A DNA stretch of 64,000 nucleotides from Oryza sativa Japonica Group (Eukaryota > Streptophyta > Magnoliopsida > Poales > Poaceae): positions 2,811,001 through 2,875,000 of the forward strand of contig NC_089035.1 in NCBI RefSeq assembly GCF_034140825.1, in the 5' to 3' direction. Every line of letters starts with the position of its first letter. Position 1 is the first letter of the stretch. The notes under the pieces are model-generated. The model was not told where the DNA came from, made no database searches, and saw only the letters and a program-made list of their open reading frames with translations. Positions 1 through 11,300 of this stretch are shown here, piece after piece. The position numbers and the translations under genes are program-made.

Positions 1-497
1 TTCCTTATGAGTACGTATATGCAAGTTCTCTCTTTCTGAGTCATTGTTCTAGAGTTTTTGCTATGGACCTTCAGGCTTCGATTGAAAAGAGAATGCTGTT
101 TCCTTTCCTTAATGTTCTGAAAAAAACACTTTGTTTTCACTTGCAGGGGTGCTTCAATTTGCCACCTACATCTTGTGGAAGAGCGTACCCCAGGTTTGGA
201 ACCCAATATCTTCTCTGTTCTTCTTTCTGTCCGAATTCTCTGCAGCAATGCTGAAAGACAAATTGAATTGTCTTGAAATTCAAATTCATCTGAAACAACA
301 CACTTAACAAATGTTTCTTTTTTCAGGGAGCAGCTACCACTTGCTATGTAGGACTGAACCCTCAGCTCAAGGGAGTGACCGGACAATACTTTGCTGACTG
401 CAATGTGGAGAAAACTAGCAGATTTGCGAGGAATGACGCGCTGGCGAAGCAACTCTGGGAATTCAGCGAAAAGCTGATCAAGTCTTCTTCAAAATGA
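1..497 (+). CDS. Short-chain dehydrogenase, TIC32-like, 3' end (partial)
   Basis: This is the C-terminal end of a short-chain dehydrogenase/reductase of the plant TIC32/retinol-dehydrogenase-like group, probably NADPH-dependent. Two exons are clear: 147-193 and 327-497 (stop TGA 495-497). They are joined by a GT-AG phase-0 intron (194-326). A further exon probably ends at base 10, before a GTACGT donor; its phase (one base left over) fits the exon at 147. The exons encode ILWKSVPQ followed by [19 protein letters not shown] and a tail ending in KLIKSSSK. The 'PQGAATTCY...NP' block is typical of the substrate-loop end of TIC32-like SDRs. The Rossmann fold and the YxxxK site lie outside the window, so the exact substrate is unknown. 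The family call is firm; the exact member is inferred. Confidence 0.85.
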
Positions 498-1018
498 GAG
501 CCCAAAGCAGGATCATCAGCAGAAAAAAGAAGTGTTCTGATACTGTTTGGTTTAATGGCATACTAGTATGTGATGATTGATAAATATGTGTAGCAGCAGT
601 AGTATTAGGAACCTGAAGTATTCTGAACCCTTTTCTAATGTTTCCTTCGGTCATGGCTGAGAATGAGATCAACCTGTGTACTCTTGTTAATATATTTGCC
701 AAATACATGAGTTGTTCAGCAGTTGTGAAATTCTGCCTGGCTAGATATTGTTCTACATATGTGCAGCTATTGCCCATGAATTTGCTTAGCTTGTATGCAT
801 GATTTTAGTTGCATAACAGGCTGCATTTTGAGGCACCATATCAGGTGTTAAGAGTATACAATGAAACTACCGAAGCACATGCAGCTTGAAATAATGGAAT
901 TCAAGTCAATCTTGCCACTCACTGACCTTGGCCATGAAAGACTGTCAATTTTGCTGTCAGTGTAAACCTTCACTGAACATTTGTCCAACTGGAGAACATT
1001 ATACAAATAGATAGTTCT
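498..1018. other. 3' UTR and spacer, no gene seen
   Basis: The stretch is AT-rich with no coding pattern. The first few hundred bases are probably the dehydrogenase 3' UTR. Confidence 0.5.
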
Positions 1019-1285
1019 ATAAGATACCACAGCTTTTAGTGTTCTATGATTCACCTCCGAATAATGAGTAGGTAGTTCGATCCTTTTGATTCTTATCTTC
1101 CTAGTAAACGGGGATCCGGAGCAATAGGTCGAATTTCTATATAAAGAAGACTTGTAAACAAAAGGACTTATTGCTCTTTTTCGGTTTTCCGCTTCCCCTA
1201 TTGTTCTTATCAATTCCTCTTCCTCCTTCCTTCTTTTCAATAAGAAGAAGTATTTGAAATGAAACAAATTCCTCTTCATTCTGTT
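1019..1285 (-). pseudogene. rps4: NUMT: mitochondrial rps4 fragment in nuclear DNA
   Basis: Read on the minus strand, about 89 codons match the C-terminal half of plant mitochondrial ribosomal protein S4. Recognisable blocks are NRMKRNLFHFKYFFLLKRRK, then SSLYRNSTYCSGSPFTRKIR, then KRIELPTHY and EVNHRTLKAVVSY. The frame is still open, but the N-terminal half of S4 and any targeting peptide are absent, and the flanks are ordinary nuclear sequence. In grasses rps4 is a mitochondrial gene, so this is best read as a small, fairly recent transfer of organelle DNA and not a working nuclear copy. The match is from memory of the protein family and not a search. Confidence 0.8.
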
Positions 1286-1481
1286 ACAGAAACAGGGAAT
1301 TATAACCAGCTTCAACTGTCTACATACTTCAATAAAGTTCAGCCTAATTCAATTGCTTTGTCACTCTTAGTTGACGATGATATTGATCAGAGCCATTAAT
1401 ATTTAAGATCAAGAACTCCAAGATTCTAATATGCATAGCAAGCATGGCGTCTAAGTGTCACAAAATTACAGCATCACTCAG

Positions 1482-1874
1482 TCACACCATTGTAGCTTCG
1501 TCGCTGTCGTCTTCGTCGTCGTCGTCCTCCCACACGCCGACGGCCTTGGTGAACCAGAGAGCGGTGGACACCACCGCGGCGGCGAACACGGGCGGCACGA
1601 GCACGTCGAGGGTGACCCTGCCGAACAGCGCGGCGGGCACGCAGGCGGCGTCCCACGGCGGCCCGTCGAGCGGCAGGACGATGCCGCCCGGGCAGCCGGC
1701 CGTCGACGACGCCAGCGGCGCGGCGCCCGGCGTGACAGCCCAGACGAAGGCGAGCTCCGGCGCGAACGCGGCCACGGACACCGCGGCGGTGGCGACGGCC
1801 GTCCAGGTGGCCGCGTAGAAGAGCACCGGGTGGCGCGCGAGAATGCCGGAGACGGAGAGGGAGGGGAACGCCAT
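1482..1874 (-). CDS. Small hydrophobic membrane protein, function unknown
   Basis: This single-exon gene encodes 130 residues and starts MAFPSLSVSGILARHPVLFY. It is strongly GC-rich at third positions, like other grass genes. There are two clear hydrophobic stretches: residues 12-50 (FYAATWTAVATAAVSVAAF, then FVWAV) and about 80-108 (an alanine/valine-rich run through LDVLVPPVFAAAVVSTALWF). It ends in an acidic tail (WEDDDDEDDSDEATMV). The acidic C-terminus probably faces the cytosol. A TATA-like TATATA lies about 25-30 bases upstream on the minus strand (about 1899-1905). I do not recognise a named family; it resembles the small two-to-three-span proteins common in grass genomes. The reverse-strand reading of this region is GC-driven and was ignored. 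Confidence 0.7.
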   Translation of the reverse strand: MAFPSLSVSGILARHPVLFYAATWTAVATAAVSVAAFAPELAFVWAVTPGAAPLASSTAGCPGGIVLPLDGPPWDAACVPAALFGRVTLDVLVPPVFAAAVVSTALWFTKAVGVWEDDDDEDDSDEATMV

Positions 1875-2394
1875 GGCAGAGATCGAGGTGGATCCATGGA
1901 TATATACAAGGAGGCAGCTCAGCTCAATGGCTTTTGGGTTGAGAGGATTTGGCGGGAGAGCAGGTGAGCGGTGACACTTCAGCTCAGTTCGTCAAGTGAA
2001 GTGGAGTGCTCAGTATATTTCAAACTATTCGAGGCTTCGAGCTGCTCCACTCAGCTCACCTGCTCTTAAAACTGAATTATATAGATGTAATTTTAAAAAG
2101 TGTAATTTATTTCAATGCAAGATTAGCTGCTACTACCTGCTACGCTCTTTGAAATGCGAAATTAATTGTTTTTTTCTATAACAAATAAATTGTTGAGTTA
2201 ATCAATCTTTCCATCACGACTAAGGGGGTGTTTAGAAGAGAGGGGCTAAGTTCCTCAAAGTGGGGGTACTCTTACTAATTTAAGTTTGTATTTTGGTTGG
2301 TTCAGATTTGCAGCATGCTGAAACGTTAAAAGCTGTTTGGTTAGTTCTGTACTTCTGTTGCAGGTTATATCAGGCCTCTATATCTGTTGCTATC
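1875..2394. other. Upstream spacer
   Basis: This holds the upstream region of the small membrane gene and AT-rich spacer. A MITE-like start (GGGGGTGTTTAG at about 2224) has no matching end that I could find. Confidence 0.4.
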
Positions 2395-2590
2395 TGGGCC
2401 GGACTGTATGATTGCTCCGAATATTTTGGGCCTCAATGTAGGCCGGACACGCACATTGTGGGCCTCGCTTGTGTCCATCACAAGCCCAGCCTTACATGAC
2501 GGGCCCGCACGTCGGCCACAACCCATTCAACACATAGTGGGCTTTCAAGTCGGCCCAATAGCTTCGCTTAACTTAGTTATTAGTAGCCCA
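2395..2590 (+). promoter_or_regulatory. Cluster of GGCCCA/TGGGC (site II) motifs before the PPR gene
   Basis: About nine copies of TGGGCC, TGGGCT, GGCCCA or AGCCCA lie in both orientations within 200 bases, ending about 80 bases before the PPR start codon. Such site II (TCP-bound) clusters are known in promoters of plant housekeeping, ribosomal and organelle-protein genes, which fits an organelle-targeted PPR. A short GA run (about 2606-2622) lies in the probable 5' UTR. Confidence 0.55.
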
Positions 2591-2669
2591 TTTAGTCATC
2601 GACCGGAGAGAGAGAGAGAGCGCTCTGGTACCCGTTCCCTCCGCCGCTCTCGTGCTCATCTCCGGTACG

Positions 2670-4481
2670 ATGCCGCCGCCGCGGGCGTCCGCCATCCTCT
2701 CCGCCGCCTGCAGGTCCAGCAGGACGCTCTTCGGTAGGCACCACCTGCACCGACTCCCCTTCTTCTTTTTTTTTTCTTTTTCTCTTGGCCCCTTCTGATT
2801 TTTTTCATCATCTCTTGATGAGTCCATCACACCGCGCACTGTTTCATTATCTGAATTTGAATGCATATACTGAAGTGGAACGAGGTTTCGTTCTCTGAAT
2901 TTAAGTGCGGGGTACTAATTTAAACTTTGTTCATGCGTAGTTATTAGGAGGCTCGGCTTCCTTGGTTCCTGCACGCCAACTGTTCGTCAGAATGCCTCAG
3001 TGGAGCTTCCCGGGGCAGGCTTATATCCACGCTTTCACCAGAGCATTCTCCCAATTCACTGCGTTGTTGGATCTCTACGGCTTTGTCATTCTACCGCTTT
3101 GGATGGTTCCAAGGATGTCCATGTCAGCGAAATCGTTAAAATCCTCAAGTCTAGAGATGGCGACAGTGAGCTCGCCGAAGTTCTCAATCAATTTGCAGAC
3201 GAGATGGATGAGGATGTTGTGCTAAAGGTGCTCCAGAAGCAGAGGTCCAATTGGAAAGTCGCACTATCTTTCTTCAAATGGGCAGCTGGTCTGCCCCAGT
3301 ATAACCATGGGTCAAGGGCCTACACGGAGATGCTTGACATTCTTGGGAGGATGAAGAAGGTCAGGCTCATGAGACAACTGTTTGATGAGATTCCTGTGGA
3401 GAGCCGCCAGTCAGTGGTCACAAACAGGATGTTTGCTGTCCTGTTAAACCGGTATGCAGGCGCGCACAAGGTGCAGGAGGCGATAGATATGTTCTACAAG
3501 AGGAAGGATTATGGGTTTGAGCTTGACTTGGTTGGATTCCAGATACTTTTGATGTCTCTCTGTCGGTACAAGCATGTTGAGGAAGCAGAGGCCCTCTTTC
3601 TCCAAAAGAAAGATGAGTTCCCTCCTGTCATAAAGAGCTGGAACATCATTCTTAATGGTTGGTGTGTCAAGGGAAGCTTGGCAGACGCTAAAAGGGTTTG
3701 GAATGAGATAATTGCGTCTAAGCTTAAGCCTGACCTGTTCACCTATGGTACATTCATAAATTCGCTTACAAAATCTGGCAAACTTAGTACTGCAGTAAAA
3801 CTATTTACAAGCATGTGGGAGAAAGGGATCAATCCTGATGTGGCAATTTGTAATTGTATCATCGATCAATTGTGCTTCAAGAAAAGGATTCCAGAAGCAC
3901 TTGAGATTTTTGGTGAGATGAATGATCGTGGTTGTCAGGCCGATGTTGCTACCTACAACACTTTGATAAAACACTTCTGTAAGATTAATCGGATGGAGAA
4001 AGTCTATGAGCTTTTGGATGACATGGAGGTTAAGGGCGTCTCTCCAAACAATATGACATACTCCTACATTCTGAAGACGACAGAGAAACCCAAAGATGTT
4101 ATTTCATTGATGCAGAGAATGGAGAAGTCTGGTTGCAGACTGGACTCTGATACATATAACTTAATATTGAACCTTTATGTCAGTTGGGATTATGAGAAAG
4201 GGGTTCAGCTAGTATGGGATGAAATGGAGAGGAATGGATCAGGCCCGGATCAACGATCATTTACTATAATGGTTCATGGACTCCATTCCCACGATAAACT
4301 GGATGAGGCTTTGCATTATTATAGAACGATGGAGTCGAGAGGGATGACACCAGAACCAAGGACGAAGCTATTGGTAAAAGCAATACGTATGAAGAAAGAT
4401 GAACCTGCTACAGAAGAACCTCTTACCAGGAAGAATCTAAAATTGGATCCAATTTCAAGACTATTCCATGTTCGTAAATAG
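2670..4481 (+). CDS. P-class pentatricopeptide repeat (PPR) protein, probably mitochondrial
   Basis: Two exons, 2670-2733 and 2941-4481 (donor GTAGGC at 2734, acceptor TAG ending 2940, phase 1), encode 534 residues. Exon 1 starts MPPPRASAILSAACRSSR, an Arg/Ser/Ala-rich, acid-poor stretch typical of an organelle targeting peptide. It continues smoothly into VIRRLGFLGSCTPTVRQN in exon 2. Helix-turn-helix PPR repeats run from about residue 150 to 490; several have the classic PD-x-x-TY-x-x-x-I core (KPDLFTYGTFINSLTKSGKL, then ADVATYNTLIKHFCK). There is no E, DYW or SMR domain, so it is a P-class RNA-binding protein acting in organelle RNA processing, stability or translation. The RNA target is unknown. 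Using the ATG in exon 1 adds the targeting peptide that a start near base 3000 would lose. Confidence 0.88.
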
Positions 4482-4599
4482 TTCATCAATAGATTATACT
4501 CCAGTTGGGGGCTTAGGTTTATGGGCTGACCAAATCTAGCCTAAGAATGTCCAGCTAGCCCAGGTTTATGCAGCTGTGAAGATGTCAATTTGTTGGATA

Positions 4600-5050
4600 T
4601 TCTAGGAGTTTCATGGCTGAATGTGAGGCATTGAGTAGGGTGTGCCGCTGTTACTTAATAAAGATAGTCACTTTTTGCTCAAGCATTGACTTCCAAGGTC
4701 AATGATTCAACAGCACTGGCCTAGCAGTCTTAAGTATATGCCTCATGGTAAATTGGGTAATTGCATCAGAAATGTGTCAAGACTCCAGGCAATACCCTCT
4801 GTCTAGCTCAGAGACAGGGCATTACTGTTGACGCCACAGATGCACTGGAGTATCTTTACCACCACTGTCAGCTACCAATCATCCACTGTGATCTGAAGCC
4901 AAGCAACATTATTGTTCAGTGGACATGAGCACACATGTTGGGGATTCAGCGTGTCAAAAATTCTTTCTGAAAATACAAGCAAAACTTTGCAATCAGTTCA
5001 ATTGGAATTAGATGTTCCATCAGTTATGTTGATCCAAGTAACAGAGATCC
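4600..5050 (+). pseudogene. Receptor-kinase kinase-domain relic
   Basis: This is a decayed piece of an LRR-XII receptor kinase exon 1. Recognisable parts are the 'SRSFMAECEALSRV' segment (about 4603), 'IKI..CSSID' (about 4660-4700), and the catalytic loop region 'YHHCQLPIIHCDLKPSNI' (about 4858-4912). The end corresponds to the intact genes' 'GIRGSIGYVAP' (about 5005-5035). Several frameshifts and stops break it and part of the N-lobe is missing. It sits just behind the PPR gene, as RLK-1 sits behind the decayed PPR copy at 7.5 kb. Confidence 0.8.
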
Positions 5051-5724
5051 ATGCGTTGGTCTCATTATTTTTAGATCTTTCTTGATACATGGATGTGGTA
5101 TCCTGACATACTCCCCCCTTTTCTTGTCACCTTGTTTGCATCAGGTTTTATAGTCAAACTGGTAAACCTCAAAATTGAAGGGAAAAAAAATTAACTGAAA
5201 TAACGTTTTGGACTGTTACTGAATTAACTGATGATTGTGCAAATTGTAGCTGCTCTTTAGGATTTTGTTCATTTGATGTGCAGGAACCTAAACAATGGAA
5301 GGTATATTATACACTGCTAATTTACAAACATCTGCCGCAGCACAATCTATTACTCTACATAGCAGCAAATAATTCGGACCTAATGGCGTCATCAAGCATC
5401 AGCACAACTACTAAGAGAGGTGACTTTTTCAAAGTATGCTATTACTCTACATAGCATGTAAAGTATATCTTTTTCTTCTTTTTCATAGTCCAATTTTCAG
5501 ACTGGAGTACTGGACCTCGATAGGTTCTTTTGTGTGTGTGTGTGTGTGTTTTGGGGGGGGGGGGGGGGGGGGGTGAGATTAATTTGGCATCTGAAAATTT
5601 GCCTAGTTGCGTTCGCACCAAGGATGACGGGACGCTCTTATTGTCACAGTCGAAAAGAGCTGAGGAAATCATCAACTGATTTACCTCACCATATCACAAC
5701 TAAAGTTAGCCAAATTTGATTAAG
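5046..5724. other. Spacer with a TG/poly-G microsatellite, no gene
   Basis: A (TG)n tract (about 5531-5549) is followed by an uninterrupted run of about 21 G (about 5553-5573). No coding pattern is seen. Confidence 0.6.
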
Positions 5725-5933
5725 TTAGGCATCTGTTTGGTTTGTGCCACACTTATGGCAAGATTCATTTATCATAATGTGGGTCATATGTCATTGGCAC
5801 GTAAAAGTGTGGTAGGCTTGCTTTCCTATGGCTGAAGTGTGGCTTCAATTTTGTTGGCCACATGTTAAGCATATGTTAGCTAAATGAAGTATGGCAAGTT
5901 TTGACAATGTGGGTATGCCAACCAAACCCCTAA
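5725..5933. mobile_element. Putative Tourist-like MITE
   Basis: The ends are imperfect inverted repeats: TTAGGCATCTGTTTGGTTTG on the left, and on the right a sequence whose complement reads TTAGGGGTTTGGTTGGCAT. The interior is non-coding and about 200 bases long. A clear target duplication was not resolved. Confidence 0.45.
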
Positions 5934-6094
5934 ATCCTGATGTTTATGAATATTATGCACATGAAAATATGTTCTCATTAGGATTTTAGCGAGTTAAGAA
6001 AGGGCCATTGTCTTTCCTTTTTTTTTTTTGAGCTTATGCTAGGAGGCGTATTTGGCCGATGTGCACTGTGCCACTGTCGTGTAATCGAAAATAA

Positions 6095-6430
6095 GGCCCC
6101 CTTTGAATTGGAGGAAAAATAAAGGAATTGAAATCCTACACTATTCATGTCGTTGATTCGTCGGAATAAGAAAAGGAAAAACGTAGGAAACTTTTCTATT
6201 CCTACAATTCTAGAGCAAAAATGTAGGAAAGTTAACATCCACTTTGACCTCTTGGAAAACTTTCCTTGAGTCTATCTCTCTCGTCTGATTCCTGCTCTTG
6301 CGGTCTAATCAAACGGTCATTCCTATATTTTTCCTGTGTTTTGCAATCCTCTGTTTTACACTTTCATTCCTATCAAAATCTTGTGTTTTTCCTATTCCTC
6401 CGTTTTTTCAATCCTGCGATTCAAAAGGCC
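6095..6430. mobile_element. MITE with GGCC.. termini
   Basis: It is 336 bases long. The left end is GGCCCCCTTTGAATTGGAGG. The right end reads, in complement, GGCCTTTTGAATCGCAGG. An ATAA lies directly on both sides. The interior has the 'GGAATAGGAAAA'-type A-rich/T-rich halves of a fold-back element and no coding capacity. Confidence 0.65.
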
Positions 6431-6556
6431 ATAAAAAAGAGAAGAAAATGGCATTCTTCCCTACCCAATCCCAACAAGCGAAGCTCAATAATTTCCCAAT
6501 CCCAACCAACGAAGCTCAATAATTTGCTGGTGAAATGGACTAATAAGAAATTTTCG

Positions 6557-6700
6557 CCGTGTTTAGTTCCAAAGTTTTTTTTAAAACTTCTAACTTTTCC
6601 ATCACATCAAAGCTTTCCTACACACACAACCTTCCAATGTTTCCGTCACATCATTTCAATTTCAACCAAACTTTCAATTTTAGTGTGAACTAAACACACC
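6557..6700. mobile_element. Short MITE of the GTGTTTAGTTC type
   Basis: The left end is CCGTGTTTAGTTCCAAAG. The right end reads, in complement, GGTGTGTTTAGTTCACAC. This abundant short fold-back family is dispersed through grass genomes. It has no coding content. Confidence 0.6.
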
Positions 6701-6761
6701 CACTATTATGGACACATTACTATTAGGAACACGACAGTTCGGAGGAAAGGATGGTAGATGA

Positions 6762-6901
6762 GGCTGTGTTTATTTCAGCGCAAAGTTTGGATTTTGGTTG
6801 AAATTGAAGATAATGTGACTGAAAAGTTATGTGTGTATGATAGGTTGATGTGATAGAAAAGGACTGAAGTTTGGATCCAAAATTTGGATCTAAACACAGC
6901 C
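6762..6901. mobile_element. Short MITE with GGCTGTGTTTA ends
   Basis: An 11-base perfect inverted repeat (GGCTGTGTTTA / TAAACACAGCC) bounds 140 bases, with TGA on both sides. It is related in end sequence to the element about 60 bases upstream but lies in the opposite arrangement. It is non-coding. Confidence 0.65.
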
Positions 6902-7149
6902 TGAGTCACTGGATCTGGACTTGGATATCATATCACCGATATGATCTCGCTGCTGCGTGCCAGCGCGGTCGATCGCGTGAGGAAAACGGCAGGAAAAGCT
7001 GCGTTCCCCTTGACCGGCTAGACAGATAAACGTTCTTCGCCTGAGCAGAAGATCGCGTCAACTCGTTCACCGGCGATGGAGATGGAGGACGACGGAGAGG
7101 AGAAGTGTTCGGTGAAGCGGCGGCGACGGGGAGCAAGTGAGCAACTTTG

Positions 7150-7330
7150 TTGCTCAGCCTGTCAGATAATGGGCCATATCTCGTGCTTGCCTCGAATAGT
7201 TTGGGCCTTTACACGGGCCCAAATGTATCTCTCTTGGTTGTAGCCCGTTGCAAATCATGGGCTGCGCGCTAACCTTCTTGTGGGCCTCCTTCTGGTATTG
7301 TGGGCCCACCAAAATGCTAATCCACCGCAA
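7150..7330 (+). promoter_or_regulatory. Second GGCCCA/TGGGC motif cluster
   Basis: Seven or more site II-like motifs (TGGGCC, GGGCCCA, TGGGCT) lie in 180 bases. They occupy the same position relative to the decayed PPR copy at 7.4-7.8 kb as the cluster at 2.4-2.6 kb does to the intact PPR gene. This looks like a duplicated promoter that may now serve whatever transcript starts here. Confidence 0.45.
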
Positions 7331-7369
7331 GGTCCATTCACTGTTGGACAGATCGCTCACGCGCGCGCT

Positions 7370-7830
7370 TCCGCCGGGGTCTCGTGCTCACCTCCGGGCA
7401 CCGCCTCGCCGCCGCCGCCGGAATGCGCCGTCACTGGAAGCCGTGCTCAGCTCCGACGCGTACGATGCCCAATCCTGTATACTTTTTCTTCTTCGAGACT
7501 CCCGTCGCTGTAGCCACAACAATTCTCCAGAGACTCGGAGTTCTCAGTCTGCGCCCGTTACCTGTTCGACAGAACTCCTCCGAGGAGCTTACTGTCCCTG
7601 GCCCTTTGACTAAGGTGAGCATCCAATTGGTTAATCTCCATAAATTTTCCACGCCACGGACCTTTTCAAGTTTGTACATATGTGGAAAGACATGGCCGTG
7701 CCTGCTGTAATTCTCGATTTCTCGTTGTTCCCAGGAGGCTCGGTGTTGTTCGTTTTTGTGCTCGTCAACTGTAGTTGTCCATGCTTTCACGGAAGCTCTA
7801 CACAAGCTGAATCTAATCCTGGATCACCAC
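7370..7830 (+). pseudogene. Decayed copy of the PPR gene 5' end
   Basis: The segment around 7526-7614 encodes RLGVLSLRPLPVRQNSSEEL, matching the intact PPR's RLGFLGSCTPTVRQNASVEL. A second, weaker similarity starts at about 7735 (RRLGVVRFCARQL). Upstream, 'CTCGTGCTCACCTCCGG' matches the leader of the intact gene. No PPR repeats follow, so only the 5' end remains. The bases from about 7830 to RLK-1 may form a leader for RLK-1 or be inert. Confidence 0.55.
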
Positions 7831-8370
7831 AAGACTTTTACCTTTCCTCGTGTGTCTGGAACTCCGCATACAAGCGTGGAAAAGGGTGGCCGTACAACTG
7901 TACAAGGTAACACTCTGGACTGCCAACCTAATGGATTCTCTGTTGGAATCAGTCAGGAAGAAATTATCAGGAATTTGGTCGAACAGAGAAGGGGTGAGGA
8001 CATAATTGGAGCGAGCTAAGTCATGTGTGAGGGCCGAGGGCGACAGCGACGAGAGCTTGGATGCGTCCAAGCTTTCCATATCCTTCCAGTACTATGTTAC
8101 AGTAAGTATCTAGTTGGGAAATGATGTGGAAAGGAATGGCGGGAACAGTCAAAAAGGTAACATGCACTGCTCCAAGTCGACATGGTATCTTACCACTCCT
8201 GTCTCTCTCCCTGTGAGCGCGGAGACCGCTAAACAAGTCAAGATTTTGACTCGGTGTCCTCGCCGTCTCGCCAATGGCACTCTGGGATCATGGCGTCGTG
8301 GGGTTAAAATACGGTGCTCTGGGGCACTGCTTGTCACTCCACTTGTGTACCTTGCAAGTTTGCAACCACC

Positions 8371-11300
8371 ATGGCGATGGCTCTTGCTAGCTTCCTGCTG
8401 CTGCTGCTGTCCGTCTTCATGTCCATCTTCTTGCACTTCATGGCAGTGCGAGGAGCAGACGGAGAAGACGCCGCAGCGTTGCTCGCTTTCAAGGCCGTGG
8501 CGGTGGGCAACGGTGGTGGCAACGGCGTGCTTGCGTCGTGGAACGGCAGCGCCGGGCCGTGCAGCTGGGAGGGCGTGGCGTGTGGCCGGCACGGGCGGGT
8601 GGTGGCGCTTAGCCTGCCCGGCCATGATCTCTCGGGGACCCTGTCGCCGGCCGTCGGCAACCTGACGTCGTTGCGGAAACTTGACCTGAGTTACAACTGG
8701 CTGCACGGTGGCATCCCCGCGAGCCTCGGTCAGCTGCACCGCCTCAGGGAACTCGACCTAAGCTTCAACACCTTCTCCGGCGAGGTCCCCAGCAATCTGA
8801 CATCCTGCACCAGCTTGGAATACCTGGCCCTCGGCAGCAACAAGCTCGCCGGGCACATACCTTCGGAGCTCGGCAACACGCTGACACAGCTCCAGGTGCT
8901 AGGCCTCGACAACAACAGCTTCGTCGGCCATTGGCCAGCTTCACTGGCCAATCTGACGTCCCTGGGATACCTCAGCCTCAGGATGAACAGTCTCGAGGGC
9001 ACAATACCTCCTGAATTCGGCAGCAACATGCCGCGCCTTTACTTCCTCGACATCTGCTCCAACAACCTGAGTGGTGCACTCCCGTCTTCCCTGTACAATC
9101 TGTCGTCGCTAATGGGGTTTGATGCAGGAAACAACAAGCTGGATGGAAGCATTGCTACTGATATCGATGAAAAGTTTCCTCATTTACAGTCTTTCGCAGT
9201 GTTCAACAACCAGTTCAGCGGGGAAATTCCCTCCTCGTTCTCCAATCTCACTAACCTCACGAGTCTGCAGCTATCAATGAACGGATTTAGTGGGTTTGTG
9301 CCACATAATCTAGGGAGGTTGAATGCTCTGCAGAATCTGCAACTAGGTGTTAATATGCTTGAAGCAGGGGACATAAAGGGGTGGGAATTTGTTGAGTCAT
9401 TGACAAACTGCAGTAAGCTAGAGATTTTAGTTCTCAGTAACAACAATTTCACTGGGCAGTTCCCTATTTCGATCGCAAACCTCTCGAAGACTCTCCAAAA
9501 ACTTTACTTGGGTGGCAGTAGGATTTCTGGAAGCATCCCCTCTGATTTCGGTAATTTGGTTGGTCTAAGATCATTATACCTGTTTAGTACTGACATATCA
9601 GGTGTAATTCCAGAGAGCATTGGGAAGCTGGAAAACTTGACTACGCTATACCTGAATAACAATAGCTTGTCTGGCCATGTACCGTCTTCTGTAGGAAACC
9701 TTACCAATCTGATGAAGCTATTCATGCAAGGCAACAACTTGGAAGGACCAATCCCAGCGAATCTTGGTAAGCTGAAAAGCCTGAATGTTCTTGATTTATC
9801 AAGAAATCACTTCAATGGTTCGATTCCAAAGGAAATATTGGAGCTGCCTTCCATTTCACAGTACTTGAATTTATCATACAACTCCCTCTCTGGACCCCTT
9901 CCTTCTGAAGTTGGGAGTTTGACTAGCCTCAACGAGTTGATTCTGTCAGGAAACCAATTGTCTGGCCAGATACCAAGTAGTATAAAAAATTGCATAGTGC
10001 TCACTGTACTTTTATTGGACAGTAACTCGTTCCAAGGAACTATACCTGTGTTTCTGGGGGACATTAAGGGGCTCCGTGTACTTAACCTAACCATGAACAA
10101 GTTTTCTGGTGTGATTCCTGATGCCCTTGGTAGCATCCACAACCTGCAAGAGTTGTATCTAGCGTATAACAACTTGTCTGGGCCTATCCCAGCAGTGCTG
10201 CAGAATTTGACATCGTTATCAATGCTGGATCTATCCTTCAATGATCTGCAAGGTGAAGTGCCAAAAGAAGGTATTTTTAAGAACTTATCTTACTTGTCTT
10301 TAGCTGGAAACAGTGAGCTTTGTGGGGGAATATCTCATCTTAACTTACCTCCATGCTCCATGCATGCTGTTAGAAAGAGAAGCAAAGGGTGGTTAAGGTC
10401 TCTTAAAATAGCTCTGGCATCAATAGCTGTGGTCTTGTTCTTAGCTCTAGTTATGGTGATTATTATGTTAATTCGTCGTAGAAAGCCTGTACATAGGAAG
10501 AAGGGCCAGTCCCTAACCCCAGTTGTGGAGGAACAATTTGAAAGAGTTTCTTACCAGGAATTGTCAAATGGAACCAAGGGATTTTCACAGAACAGTTTGC
10601 TTGGAAAAGGAAGCTATGGTGTAGTCTATAAATGCACTTTGTTTGATGAGGAAATTGTTGTCGCTGTAAAGGTGTTTAACCTTGAACGGTCTGGATCTAC
10701 TAGAAGTTTTCTGGCAGAATGCGACGCACTGAGAAGTGTGCGCCACCGTTGTCTCCTAAAGATCATCACTTGCTGTTCAAGCATAAATAACCAAGGTCAA
10801 GATTTCAAGGCACTAGTTTTTGAGTTTATGCCCAATGGCAGCTTAAATGGTTGGCTTCATCCAAAATCTGATATGCCCATTGCTGACAATACTTTGAGCC
10901 TAACTCAAAGGCTGGACATTGCTGTTGATATTGTGGATGCTCTGGAATATCTTCATATCCACTGCCAGCCGCCGATCGTTCATTGTGATCTCAAGCCAAG
11001 CAACATCCTTCTTGCAGAAGACATGAGTGCCCGAGTTGGAGATTTCGGCATATCAAGAATCCTAACTGAAAGCGCGAGCAAAACACAGCAAAATTCAAGC
11101 AACACAATCGGAATAAGAGGTTCCATTGGCTATGTTGCTCCAGGTAACTGAATTGTTATGCTTTGTTTCTTTGCTTTTTACCTCCTAGTTCTTACACAAA
11201 TTTAACATTCCGGTGAATCTAATGAACTCCAAAATATTTGTAGAGTATGGGGAAGGCTCTGCGGTCTCAACTCTTGGCGATGTTTATAGTCTGGGCATAT

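Noticed and set aside
1444-1967. Long open frames on the plus strand across 1444-1967
   Set aside because: They are mirror readings of the GC-rich minus-strand membrane gene; their composition is low-complexity and shows no domain.
3000-3225. PPR start near base 3000
   Set aside because: That codon is GTG; a proper ATG in an upstream exon at 2670 joins in phase and supplies a targeting peptide.
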